Part shown: one piece after another, positions 20,060 to 29,976 of the stretch
Layout of the letters: every line of letters starts with the position of its first letter
How positions within the stretch are numbered: the stretch's first letter is position 1
Assembly (NCBI GenBank): GCA_027482185.1
Contig: JAIXWF010000013.1
Span: 62,001-126,000, forward strand
Length of the DNA: 64,000 bases
Source of the DNA: Opitutaceae bacterium
GTDB taxonomy: Bacteria > Verrucomicrobiota > Verrucomicrobiia > Opitutales > Opitutaceae
Direction of reading: 5' to 3'
The notes under the pieces: generated by a model
The model's database searches: none
What the model saw: only the letters and a program-made list of their open reading frames with translations
What the model was told of the DNA's origin: nothing
Program-made: the position numbers and the translations under genes

Positions 20060-21090
20060 ACGCTGCCGTCAGCCAGCCAGCGCCGGACGCGTTTGGCGAG
20101 AAAATCGATGTACGGCGGCTGGTCGTTGAGGCAGGGAATCTGTTCGAAGGCTTCGCCGCCGGCCTCCATGAAAGTCTCCATGCCTTCGCCGCGGATTTCC
20201 TCGAGGGTCTCGAGGCAGTCGGTGACGAACGCGGGGCAGATGATCAGGAGGCGTTTCTTGTTCTCCTTCGGCAGGCGCTTGAGTTCGTAGTCGGTGAACG
20301 GGCTGAGCCACGGTTCGCCGACGAGGCGGGACTGGAAGGAAACGGAGAACTTTTCCGCCGGTATCCGCAACTTGGCGACAAGGGCGCGGGTGGTCGCGAG
20401 GCATTGGGCCTTGTAGCAGGTCGACTGGACGGGCGAGCAGGTCGCGCAGCAGTCGGCCACCTTCATGCAGTGGGCTTTGGAGGGGTCTCCCTTGCGCAGG
20501 TGGCGTTCGGGAATGCCGTGGTAGCTGAAGAGCACGTAGTCGTGGGGCTTCGCGAGGTACGGGGCGGTGACGGCGGCGAGGGCCTCGATGTAGTCGGCGT
20601 CCTGGTAGAACGGTTGCACGCAGGCGACGCGGAGCTTGGGCGACTGTTTCGCGGCTTCCTCGTAGACCTTCACCACGACCGTTTCCCACGACGACATCGC
20701 GTAGTGCGGGTACTGGGGGAAGAGGAGAACCTCGTCGACGCCGTCGGCGATCAGCTGCGCGATCACGGACGCGATCGAGGGCGTGCCGTAGCGCATGGCG
20801 AGGTAGACGGGGGCGGCGGCGCCGAGGTCGGCGGCGAGCTTGGTCTGCACCTGCTTGGAGGTGACGATCAGCGGGGAGCCGGCTTCGGTCCAGATTTCCT
20901 GGTAGGCGTGCGCGGACTTCTTCGGGCGGGTGCGGAGGATGATGCCTTCGAGGAGGGCGAAGCGCAGGGGGGCCGGGAGATCGAGGACGCGTTCGTCGCC
21001 GAGAAATTCGCGCAGGTAGCGGCGGACGTCGGGAACCGACGTGGAATCGGGCGAACCCAAGTTGACGAGGAGGACGGCGCGTTTCGGCAT
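20056..21090 (-). CDS. hemH: Ferrochelatase
   Basis: 344-residue ferrochelatase, inserting Fe2+ into a porphyrin in the last step of heme synthesis. It opens with MPKRAVLLVNLGSPDS, carries the active-site stretch LFSYHGIPERHLRKGD and the late segment CPAFVTDCLETLEEI, which holds the conserved Glu residues. A Cys-rich stretch directly after the active-site His (HCMKVADCCATC, then CYKAQC) is a striking feature; Cys clusters occur in several bacterial ferrochelatases and in some ligate an iron-sulfur cluster, but that is unproven here. hemB lies 28 kb away, so heme genes are dispersed. Confidence 0.93.
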
Positions 21091-21179
21091 GGAAAGCCAC
21101 GATTCGTCGGCAGATTGCCGGCGAAGTCAAACGGTGCGCGCGGGGCGGTCAGCCGAGTTGGGTGCGGAGGCGGGCGACT

Positions 21180-24100
21180 TCAGTTGGACCGGTCCGGCGT
21201 CGCGAGGACGCGCTGCACGTCGGGATGGTCGCGGACCAGGTCGTACCACGGGTCCTTGGCCAAGGTGTGCCGGGTGAAAGCGGGATGGCTGTCGAGTCCG
21301 GCGGCGAGATGGACCGCGGCCTTGGCGCCGTCGCCGCGGGCGGCGGCGTAGTCGGCGATGCGGGCGGAACGGGGCGGGATCATCTCTTCGCGCCAGGCGG
21401 CTTCGATGGGCGCGAAGATGCGGTCGGCCTCCTCGGCGCGGCCGAGCCAGGCGAGGGTGCACGCGAGTTCCCACTGGAGCCGGAGGTCGTCGGGGGTCTC
21501 CTTGAGGCGTTCGCGGATCACACCCTCGGCGCGCTGCCAGTCGAGGCGGGCGAGGTTGGACTTGCCCTCGGTGCGGCGGGTCAGGGCAAGGTGCCAATCC
21601 TTGGGGCGGCGCATGGCGACGGAGTCCTCGAAGTAGTTCCGGGCGGTGAGGGCCGCGGCAGCGACGGCGCGGCGCGGATCGCGTTCGAGCGTGGCGAGCC
21701 AGAGGGGAATGTGGACGGCGCGATCCTCGACGCGTTCGGAGAGGGGGCGGCGTTCGAGTTGGTCGAGCACCGCGCGGGCGCCGGCGAAGTCGCCTTTCCA
21801 GCCCGCGAGCATCGTGGCTTTCTGGAGCAGCAGGGTCGCGAGGGGTTCGGCAGCGATGCCTTCGTCGAGATGTTTCAGGCAGGCGGCGAGCCGGGCGGGA
21901 TCTTCGCCGCCCGGGCCGTAAATGAGGTAGGTTTGGGCGAGGCTGTAGTGGACGAGAGGATCCTTCGGATCGCGGCGGCGGGCGGCTTCGAGCACGGCGC
22001 GGCATTCGTCGGTGCGGTCGTTTTGCAGGAGGGAATTGGCGTAGGCGCGCGCGATGCGGTTGTCGGCGGGGGCGGCGGCGTGCGCGCGGGCGAAGGCTTC
22101 GAGGGCCTGTTGCGGGGTGTTCTGCCGGGAGAAAGCGTAGCCGAGACCGTAGAGCGCCTCGGGTTCGGCGGGGTCGAGGCCAAGGGCGCGCGTCGCGGCC
22201 TGCTGGGCGGCGGCGCGGCGTTTGTCGGAGAGGTCCCAGCCGCGCTGGAGATAGGTGCCGTGCACGGCGGCGAAGGCGCCCCAGGCGGCGGCGTTGCCGG
22301 GTTCGAGCACCGTCGCGCGGCGGGCCAGGTCCTCGGCGGTCGCAAGGTCCTCTCGCGTGTAGCCGATTTTTGTATACAGACCGCGCGCGCGGGCGGCGAG
22401 GCGGGTGGCCTCGGTGTCCGGGAGGGCGGAGGCGGGGGCGGCGGCTGCGGCGGGCGCGGCCGGAGCGGCGGCGGATTTGGCGGGGCCGAGCAGGGCGATG
22501 ATCTCGGGGTCGGCGCGGAACGGCGCCATGCGCGGATCAAGGTCGAAACGCAGGCGGAGCAGGTCCCGGCTGAGCGGGAAACTGACCGCGGCTTCGCGGA
22601 TGAGGGTGAGGGCAAAGGCTCGGTCCCCGAACAGCAGATTGGCCGGAATGGTATGGAACCACCAGGAGCTGACGGGGTTGAACGTCTGCGGCCGGACCAC
22701 CGTTTCGTTGAAGGCAAGCAGGGCGGTCCGGGCCTCGGCGTTGCGCCCAAGGCCGTAAAGGCACCAGGCTTCGACGCCCTGGAGGGCGGTTTCCGTCGGG
22801 CGTTCGGTGCGCGCTTGCCGCACCTCGGCGAGCGCGGTCCGGTAGCTGTTCTGGGCGGTCTGGTTTTTCCCGGCGATGGCCTGCAGATTGGCTTCGAGCA
22901 GGAGCCGGGGACCGCGGTACTCGAAGTCGGCGAGCCACGGCTCGGAAAAATCGCGGAGGGCTTCGAATCCGGGGCCGGTGTCGCCGCTGTGGACGGCGTA
23001 CAGAAAATAGCTCATCACCGTGCGCTCGATCGCGCGCACGCGTTCGGGCACGCGGTCGAGAAAGGCGCGCATGCCGGCGAGGTCGTTGTGGAGGCCGAAG
23101 CGGAGACGGGCCTTGTAGGAAAGGGCGTTGGCGACGGGGGCGAGGGCGAGCGTTTCGTCGATCACCTTTTCGCATTCCACCCACTCGCCGAGGTTGCGCA
23201 GGTGGCGCGCGAGGTCGTAGCGGGCGAGGGCGTCCCCGGGAAACAGCGCGGCCGTGCGGCGCGCGGACGCGAGCGCCTGTTCGCGCAGTCGGTCGAAGGC
23301 GGGGTCGCCGCGGGACGCGACGTAGTCGGTCGGGGACGCGGCGCGCGCCAAACTGAAAAGGGTGTTGTCGCGGAGCCGGTGGTAGCGCGCGATGCCGGGC
23401 GCGAGGTCGACGGCGCGCTGGGCCGCTTCGTAGGCGCGGCGGGATTCGGACTCGCGCTCAAACAGCTGGGTCGCGAGCGCGATCAGGGCTTCCGGCTCGT
23501 CGGGGGCCAGTTGCAACGCGCGCTCCGCCGTCGCTTTGGCGGCGGCGCGGCGTTCCGCGCTGCGATCCCAGCCGCGCAGCAACCACATGCCGTGGACGCG
23601 GGCCAGAGCGGTCACGGCCTCGGCGTCCGTCGGCGCGGTGTCCACGACGCGGCGCACGATTTCCTCGGCCAAGCGAAAGTCCTCCGGGATGGAATTGTAG
23701 CCGTCGAGCAGGGCCATGGCGCGCTTGAGCTCGGGGTGCCGCGGCCATTCGCGGGCGACGGGAGTTGCGGGTGCCGCGGGTGCGGCCGCAGTCGGGGCCG
23801 GAGCGACGGGGGCGTCGGATCGGCGCGACGTGACGAAGAAAACGGTGCCGACGGCGACGAAGACCGCGCCGAGTGAAAGCCAAAGCGCGACGGGCGGCAC
23901 GCGGCGCGCGGGGGGCGGAGCGGCGGAGTCCGGCGTCGTTGCCGGTGCGGCCGGTTCGGCCGAAGGACCGGCCGCGGACCGTTGTTTCTCTTTCTGCAAC
24001 CCGGCGCGGTGCGACCAGAGCTGCGCGAACTTGGCGCGCGTTTCCGGCGCGAGTTCGCCGCCGGCGGCTCGGGTCCATTGGACGGCGCGGAAACGGTCGG

Positions 24101-24446
24101 GCACCAGCGCTTCCGGTTCGCGCGTGGCGTCGATCACCACGGGCAGAATGAACGGTACGCCGCCGGCGATGCCTCGTGCGCGCTCGGCGGCGAGGTCCCA
24201 TTCGATGCGGAAGTAGCCTTCTTCGCGCGCCTGCGTGTTGGCGGAAATGACGGGAATGAACAGCAGGCACTCCTTGATCTGGCGGCGGATCTTGGCGTCC
24301 CACTCGTCGCCGGTTTCCAGGCCGCCCTCGACGTCGAACCAGACTTCGATGCCGGCGCCGCGCAGCGACTCGGCGATCCGGCGCGCGGCGTCCGCGTCCT
24401 GGGACGCGTAGCTGAGGAAGACCGCGCGGCTGGTTTCGGCAGACAT
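21180..24446 (-). CDS. TIR-transmembrane-TPR protein
   Basis: 1088-residue protein from ATG 24446 (an upstream in-frame start would add 14 residues). Residues about 5-145 form a TIR domain: AVFLSYASQDADAARRIAESL, then IEVWFDVEGG, IKECLLFIPVIS, and GYFRIEWDLAAERA, in which Glu82 sits where NAD-cleaving TIR domains keep their catalytic Glu. A Pro/Ala-rich linker and one membrane helix (about 185-206) follow. The remaining 850 or so residues are two long blocks of tetratricopeptide repeats with A..AL.LDP.....A..G patterns. The TIR end is probably cytoplasmic and the TPR part periplasmic. Roles could be immune signalling, NAD-based messenger production or protein scaffolding. No effector gene is recognised beside it. 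Confidence 0.85.
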   Translation of the reverse strand: MSAETSRAVFLSYASQDADAARRIAESLRGAGIEVWFDVEGGLETGDEWDAKIRRQIKECLLFIPVISANTQAREEGYFRIEWDLAAERARGIAGGVPFILPVVIDATREPEALVPDRFRAVQWTRAAGGELAPETRAKFAQLWSHRAGLQKEKQRSAAGPSAEPAAPATTPDSAAPPPARRVPPVALWLSLGAVFVAVGTVFFVTSRRSDAPVAPAPTAAAPAAPATPVAREWPRHPELKRAMALLDGYNSIPEDFRLAEEIVRRVVDTAPTDAEAVTALARVHGMWLLRGWDRSAERRAAAKATAERALQLAPDEPEALIALATQLFERESESRRAYEAAQRAVDLAPGIARYHRLRDNTLFSLARAASPTDYVASRGDPAFDRLREQALASARRTAALFPGDALARYDLARHLRNLGEWVECEKVIDETLALAPVANALSYKARLRFGLHNDLAGMRAFLDRVPERVRAIERTVMSYFLYAVHSGDTGPGFEALRDFSEPWLADFEYRGPRLLLEANLQAIAGKNQTAQNSYRTALAEVRQARTERPTETALQGVEAWCLYGLGRNAEARTALLAFNETVVRPQTFNPVSSWWFHTIPANLLFGDRAFALTLIREAAVSFPLSRDLLRLRFDLDPRMAPFRADPEIIALLGPAKSAAAPAAPAAAAAPASALPDTEATRLAARARGLYTKIGYTREDLATAEDLARRATVLEPGNAAAWGAFAAVHGTYLQRGWDLSDKRRAAAQQAATRALGLDPAEPEALYGLGYAFSRQNTPQQALEAFARAHAAAPADNRIARAYANSLLQNDRTDECRAVLEAARRRDPKDPLVHYSLAQTYLIYGPGGEDPARLAACLKHLDEGIAAEPLATLLLQKATMLAGWKGDFAGARAVLDQLERRPLSERVEDRAVHIPLWLATLERDPRRAVAAAALTARNYFEDSVAMRRPKDWHLALTRRTEGKSNLARLDWQRAEGVIRERLKETPDDLRLQWELACTLAWLGRAEEADRIFAPIEAAWREEMIPPRSARIADYAAARGDGAKAAVHLAAGLDSHPAFTRHTLAKDPWYDLVRDHPDVQRVLATPDRSN

Positions 24447-24519
24447 AGGGGCAGGCGCGCAGCGTGCGTTGCGCGCATCCGAAATCAACGCTTCCGTGGC
24501 GTCGCGGGCCCGGGCGAGT

Positions 24520-24837
24520 TCACGCCAGACCGCGGCAATAACGCAGCTGCGCGATGAGGCGGTGGACGTTTTCCGGCGCGATGCGGTCCGTGATCACCGA
24601 GCGCGGGAAGTTGGGCTCGATGTCGAGGCGCACGCCGTCCTCGGATCCGGGGCGGACGAAGTCTTCGACAAAATCGAGTCCGCCGCGCGGGCGCATCCAG
24701 CGCCAGTAGGGATCGGGGTCGGAGGATTCGATGACGATCTCGGCTTTCAGGAAAACGTAACAGTACAGCGTCAGGTCACGGAACGAAGGGAACCAGGTCG
24801 GCGGGTTTACCAGTTGGTCTCGAATGATGAGGCTCAT
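24520..24837 (-). CDS. Hypothetical 105-residue protein
   Basis: Not recognised. The 105-residue product has a balanced composition unlike the Arg/Pro/Ala-rich shadow frames around it: Trp and Tyr residues (TLYCYVFL, DPYWRWMRP), an acidic middle and a C-terminal helix (RIAPENVHRLIAQL). No signal peptide, membrane helix or known motif is seen. It lies 73 nt upstream of the TIR gene on the same strand and could be co-transcribed with it. It is divergent from gpmI. Confidence 0.55.
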   Translation of the reverse strand: MSLIIRDQLVNPPTWFPSFRDLTLYCYVFLKAEIVIESSDPDPYWRWMRPRGGLDFVEDFVRPGSEDGVRLDIEPNFPRSVITDRIAPENVHRLIAQLRYCRGLA

Positions 24838-24996
24838 CGCTCGGGTGGGGCTTCCGGTAGCATGGGATTTGCCAACTGCGGGCCCGGATTTGGAGAAAAA
24901 TTTGCCGGCGCCGGCGGCCCCGGCCCGCGCGGCCCGCGGCGGAAGTTTTTCTTCCCTCGCCGTCGTTCCCTGTCATCCGTGGGACTCCTCTTTTCT

Positions 24997-26583
24997 ATGA
25001 CCACTCCGCGCAAGCCCGTCCTCCTCGTCATCCGCGATGGCTGGGGCAAGAATCCCGACGCCTCCCTCAACGCGACCAACGCCGTCGCCCTGGCCCGGAA
25101 GCCCTGCGACGACGCGCTCCAAGCCGGATCGCCGGTGGCTCTCGTGCGCGCGTCGGGCCTCGATGTCGGTCTGCCCGACGGCGTCATGGGCAACAGCGAA
25201 GTCGGCCACGAAAACATCGGCGCCGGCCGCATCGTCGACCAGGAACTCGTCCGCCTGAACAAGCTCTTCTCGGAAAAGCGCCTCGCCACCAACGCCGTCT
25301 GGCGGGCCGCCGTCGCCCGCGCCAAGGCCAAGCCCGGCGCCAAGCTCCACCTGATGGGCATCGTGTCCGACGCCGGCGTGCACGGCATGCTCGAGCACCT
25401 TTACGGCATTCTGCGCCAAGCCAAGGAAGACGGCGTCTCCGCCGTGTTCCTGCACGCCTTCACCGACGGCCGCGACACGCCGCCGTCCAGCGGTCTCGGC
25501 TATATCCGCCAGGTCGAGGAACAGATGCGCGCGATCGGCATCGGCAAAATCGCGACCGTCTGCGGCCGCTTCTGGGCGATGGACCGCGACAACCGCTGGG
25601 AACGCGTGCAGAAGGCGTACGACATGCTCACGGGCCGCGCCGCCGTGGCCACCGCGCCGAATGCCGCCGCCGCCGTGCAGAGCTATTACGACAAACCGCT
25701 GAGCGCGACGCAGGTCGGCGACGAATTCGTTCCGGCGACGTGGATCGTCGGCGCCGACGGCAAGCCGGTCGCGACGATCGGCGACGGCGACGCCGTGCTG
25801 TTCTACAATTACCGCGGCGACCGCCCGCGCGAGATCACGAAGGCCTTCGTGATCGACGGCTTCAAGGACTTCGACCGCGGCCCGAAGCTCGATCTCTACT
25901 ACGCGACGATGACGGAGTACGAATCCGGCCTGCCGGTGCACGTCGTTTCGCCGAAGCCGGAGAAACTGAAAAACATCCTCGGCCAAGTCGTGGCCGAAGC
26001 CGGCATCGCGCAGTTCCGCTGCGCCGAGACGGAGAAAAACCCGCACGTGACGTTTTTCTTCAACAACTACCGCAAGGATCCGTTTCCCGGCGAAGACCGC
26101 GCCTGCCCGGCCAGCCCGAAAGTCCCGACGTACGACCTGCAGCCGGAGATGTCCGCCGGCGAAGTCACCGCCGCGGCCAAGGCCGCGATCCTGAGCGGCA
26201 AGTACGGCCTCGTCGTCGTGAATTTCGCGAATCCCGACATGGTCGGCCACACGGGTTCGCTCGCAGCCACGACGAAGGCCGTCGAGGCCACGGATGCGGG
26301 CGTGGGCGAATTGCTCGCGGCGCTCGCGAGCGTCGGCGGCCGCGCGGTCGTCTGCGCGGACCACGGCAACGCGGAGCAAATGTGGGACCCGACGGTCAAC
26401 GGCCCGCACACCGCGCACACGCTGAATCTCGTCGAGGTTTTCGTGGTCGGCGACGGCTTCGTCGCCGGGAAAACCAAGATGCGCAGCGGCGGCCGCCTGG
26501 CCGACATCGCGCCTACGGTGCTGCACCTGATGGGTCTGCCGAAACCGGCGGAGATGACGGGCGAGAGTCTGGTCGTCGGCTGA
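24997..26583 (+). CDS. gpmI: 2,3-bisphosphoglycerate-independent phosphoglycerate mutase
   Basis: 528-residue cofactor-independent, Mn-dependent phosphoglycerate mutase interconverting 3- and 2-phosphoglycerate in glycolysis. ATG 24997 puts the metal-binding LVIRDGWG right at the N-terminus, as the family requires; the longer open frame upstream is not coding. Visible motifs are the catalytic Ser67 in DGVMGNSEVGHENIGAG, the phosphatase-domain FADPDMVGHTG counterpart NFANPDMVGHTG, VVCADHGNAEQM and NGPHTAHT. Length is normal. Monocistronic by spacing. Confidence 0.93.
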   Translation: MTTPRKPVLLVIRDGWGKNPDASLNATNAVALARKPCDDALQAGSPVALVRASGLDVGLPDGVMGNSEVGHENIGAGRIVDQELVRLNKLFSEKRLATNAVWRAAVARAKAKPGAKLHLMGIVSDAGVHGMLEHLYGILRQAKEDGVSAVFLHAFTDGRDTPPSSGLGYIRQVEEQMRAIGIGKIATVCGRFWAMDRDNRWERVQKAYDMLTGRAAVATAPNAAAAVQSYYDKPLSATQVGDEFVPATWIVGADGKPVATIGDGDAVLFYNYRGDRPREITKAFVIDGFKDFDRGPKLDLYYATMTEYESGLPVHVVSPKPEKLKNILGQVVAEAGIAQFRCAETEKNPHVTFFFNNYRKDPFPGEDRACPASPKVPTYDLQPEMSAGEVTAAAKAAILSGKYGLVVVNFANPDMVGHTGSLAATTKAVEATDAGVGELLAALASVGGRAVVCADHGNAEQMWDPTVNGPHTAHTLNLVEVFVVGDGFVAGKTKMRSGGRLADIAPTVLHLMGLPKPAEMTGESLVVG

Positions 26584-26624
26584 GTTTCCCGGCGCGGCGC
26601 GGATCGGCGGCGATCCATATCAAA

Positions 26625-26635
26625 ACGGTTACCGT
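26625..26635. promoter_or_regulatory. Possible operator palindrome acggttaccgt
   Basis: acggt (26625-26629) and accgt (26631-26635) form an 11-nt palindrome around a central t, about 97 nt before the secreted-protein start. LacI-type repressors bind sites of this general shape. No regulator is nearby, so this is only a candidate. Confidence 0.25.
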
Positions 26636-26731
26636 ATCGGAATCGCGGGGACGCGGCCGGTGCGGAATGAGTGCGGGTGCCGGAGCGGCCGGGGGAATTT
26701 TCCCCCGCCGGACTCCGGATTCACTCCGCCC

Positions 26732-27862
26732 ATGATTACAGCCACAACGTCCCTCCCCGTTCCTTCCTTCCGAATTTCCGCCTTGGCCAAAGTCGGCGCG
26801 TTCGCCGTCGCGGCCGCGGCCGCCGCGTCCCAGCTTGCCGCGCAGTCCAGTTACTCCGTCGTCGACCTCAGCCAGGCCGCCGGCTTCGACCTCGCGGCCG
26901 ATACCAACGCCGGCGTGACCGTCGGCGCCCGCGCCGCGGGTGCGACGCTGGCCACGCGCGCGGCGTTGTGGAACGGCACGTTGTTCACCGACCTCCACCC
27001 GGGCGCGCTGCTCGGCTCCGCGACCGCTTCGCGTTCGACCGCCGCCGGCGTGGCGAACGGCGTGCAGGTCGGCTCGGGCCTCGGCCCGGCCACGTCCAAC
27101 CGCACCGTCGGTCTCGTCTGGCGGGGATCCGCCGAGAGCGCCGCCCGGCTGACCGCGCCCTTCACTTACTACAGCACGCAGGCGTTCGCGACGGACGGCG
27201 TCTTCGCCGTGGGTTCGGCCATCGGCTACGCCCGCGACGGCACGACGCTCGATTCGGGCCACGCGATGCTGTGGAACCTCGTCACCGGCGCGGCCGTCGA
27301 TCTCGCCTCAGCCGGCTCCGCCCTCGGGGTGTCCGGCGGCCAGCAGGTCGGACACGTGCTCAAAGGCTCGGTGTCCGCCGCCCTCTGGCGCGGAACGGCC
27401 AAGTCCCTGGTTTCCCTCCATCCGAAGGGTGCGTTTTCCTCCTCCGCTACGGCGACCGACGGCGTCCGCCAGGTCGGCAACGTGAGCTACGAGGTCCGCG
27501 TCCGCTCGGAAGCCGCCAACGGCAACCACAACGCCGTCTTCACTTACGCGACCGTTTGGTCGGGCACGGCGGCGAGCGCGATCGGCATCCATGACGGCCG
27601 TTTCCGCCACACCTACGCCACGGGCGTTTCCGGTCCGTACATTTCCGGTTACGGTGCCGACCAGGCCGCCATCGGCACGCCGGCCTACTTCCATGCCCTT
27701 GTGTGGGACGCGAATCTGGTCGCGACCGACCTCAATGCGTTTCTGCCGGCCGGCTTCGTCGGTTCGCAGGCGCTGTCGGTCGACGCCGCGGGCTACGTTT
27801 CCGGCTACATGATGAGCGCCTCCGGCGAGCGCCGCGCGGTAGTCTGGATCCCGAATTTCTGA
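26732..27862 (+). CDS. Secreted protein with HAF-like repeats
   Basis: 376-residue exported protein of unknown role from ATG 26732 (signal peptide to about ASQLAAQ, residue 35). The mature part consists of repeated strands with a pattern like A..WNG....LHPG....S.A......QVGS, ending each time in a small Gly/Val turn; this resembles HAF-type extracellular repeats expected to form a beta-propeller. There is no PEP-CTERM tail; it ends AVVWIPNF. It has its own terminator 29 nt downstream, so it is probably monocistronic. Confidence 0.7.
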   Translation: MITATTSLPVPSFRISALAKVGAFAVAAAAAASQLAAQSSYSVVDLSQAAGFDLAADTNAGVTVGARAAGATLATRAALWNGTLFTDLHPGALLGSATASRSTAAGVANGVQVGSGLGPATSNRTVGLVWRGSAESAARLTAPFTYYSTQAFATDGVFAVGSAIGYARDGTTLDSGHAMLWNLVTGAAVDLASAGSALGVSGGQQVGHVLKGSVSAALWRGTAKSLVSLHPKGAFSSSATATDGVRQVGNVSYEVRVRSEAANGNHNAVFTYATVWSGTAASAIGIHDGRFRHTYATGVSGPYISGYGADQAAIGTPAYFHALVWDANLVATDLNAFLPAGFVGSQALSVDAAGYVSGYMMSASGERRAVVWIPNF

Positions 27863-27890
27863 TTTCCGCTCCGGCGGATTGATGCACACG

Positions 27891-27918
27891 GGCCCCGCCG
27901 CCACGGCGGGGCCTTTTT
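27891..27918 (+). terminator. Intrinsic terminator
   Basis: Perfect 10-bp stem ggccccgccg / cggcggggcc (27891-27900, 27904-27913; loop cca) followed by five T residues, just after the secreted-protein gene. Confidence 0.9.
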
Positions 27919-28000
27919 GCGCCGGAGCCCGCCGCCGCGGCGGCAATTTCGGGTTGCTCTCGCCTGCGGCCGGCCGCTTAGTTCGACCCTCTCTGCATCC

Positions 28001-29788
<1,788 letters not shown>

Positions 29789-29795
29789 GAATGGG

Positions 29796-29976
29796 AAGCT
29801 CTAAGCTTTAAGCTGTAAGCTGAAAGCCAGAGAACAGACGCGGACCGGAGCCTTCGGCTCTGGGTCCGCGTTTTTCTTTTGCGATCGGCGGCAGCTCGTC
29901 CGGCTTGGGTCGATGGTTTTCAGCTGAGAGCTGAACGCTGATAGCTTTCAGCTTAAGGCTTACAGCTTTCCGCTTA
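29796..29976. repeat. Inverted arrays of agctttaagc-type words
   Basis: Between aspS and the convergent MFS gene, words like aagctctaagctttaagctg and taagctgaaagc (29796-29828) recur inverted as ttttcagctgagagctgaac, gatagctttcagcttaagg and cttacagctttccgctta (29917-29976). A terminator sits between the arms, and the right arm includes the MFS stop codon. The same word family fills the spacer at 42351-42470. Confidence 0.7.
29839..29875 (+). terminator. Intrinsic terminator of aspS
   Basis: Stem cgcggacc / ggtccgcg (29839-29846, 29863-29870) with an inner gagcc/ggctc stem and ttc loop, followed by ttttt. It lies inside the repeat-filled spacer after aspS. Confidence 0.85.

Noticed and set aside
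21162-23876. 904-residue plus-strand frame over the TIR-TPR gene
   Set aside because: Antisense Gly/Ala/Val/Glu-rich shadow; the minus strand shows TIR and TPR motifs.
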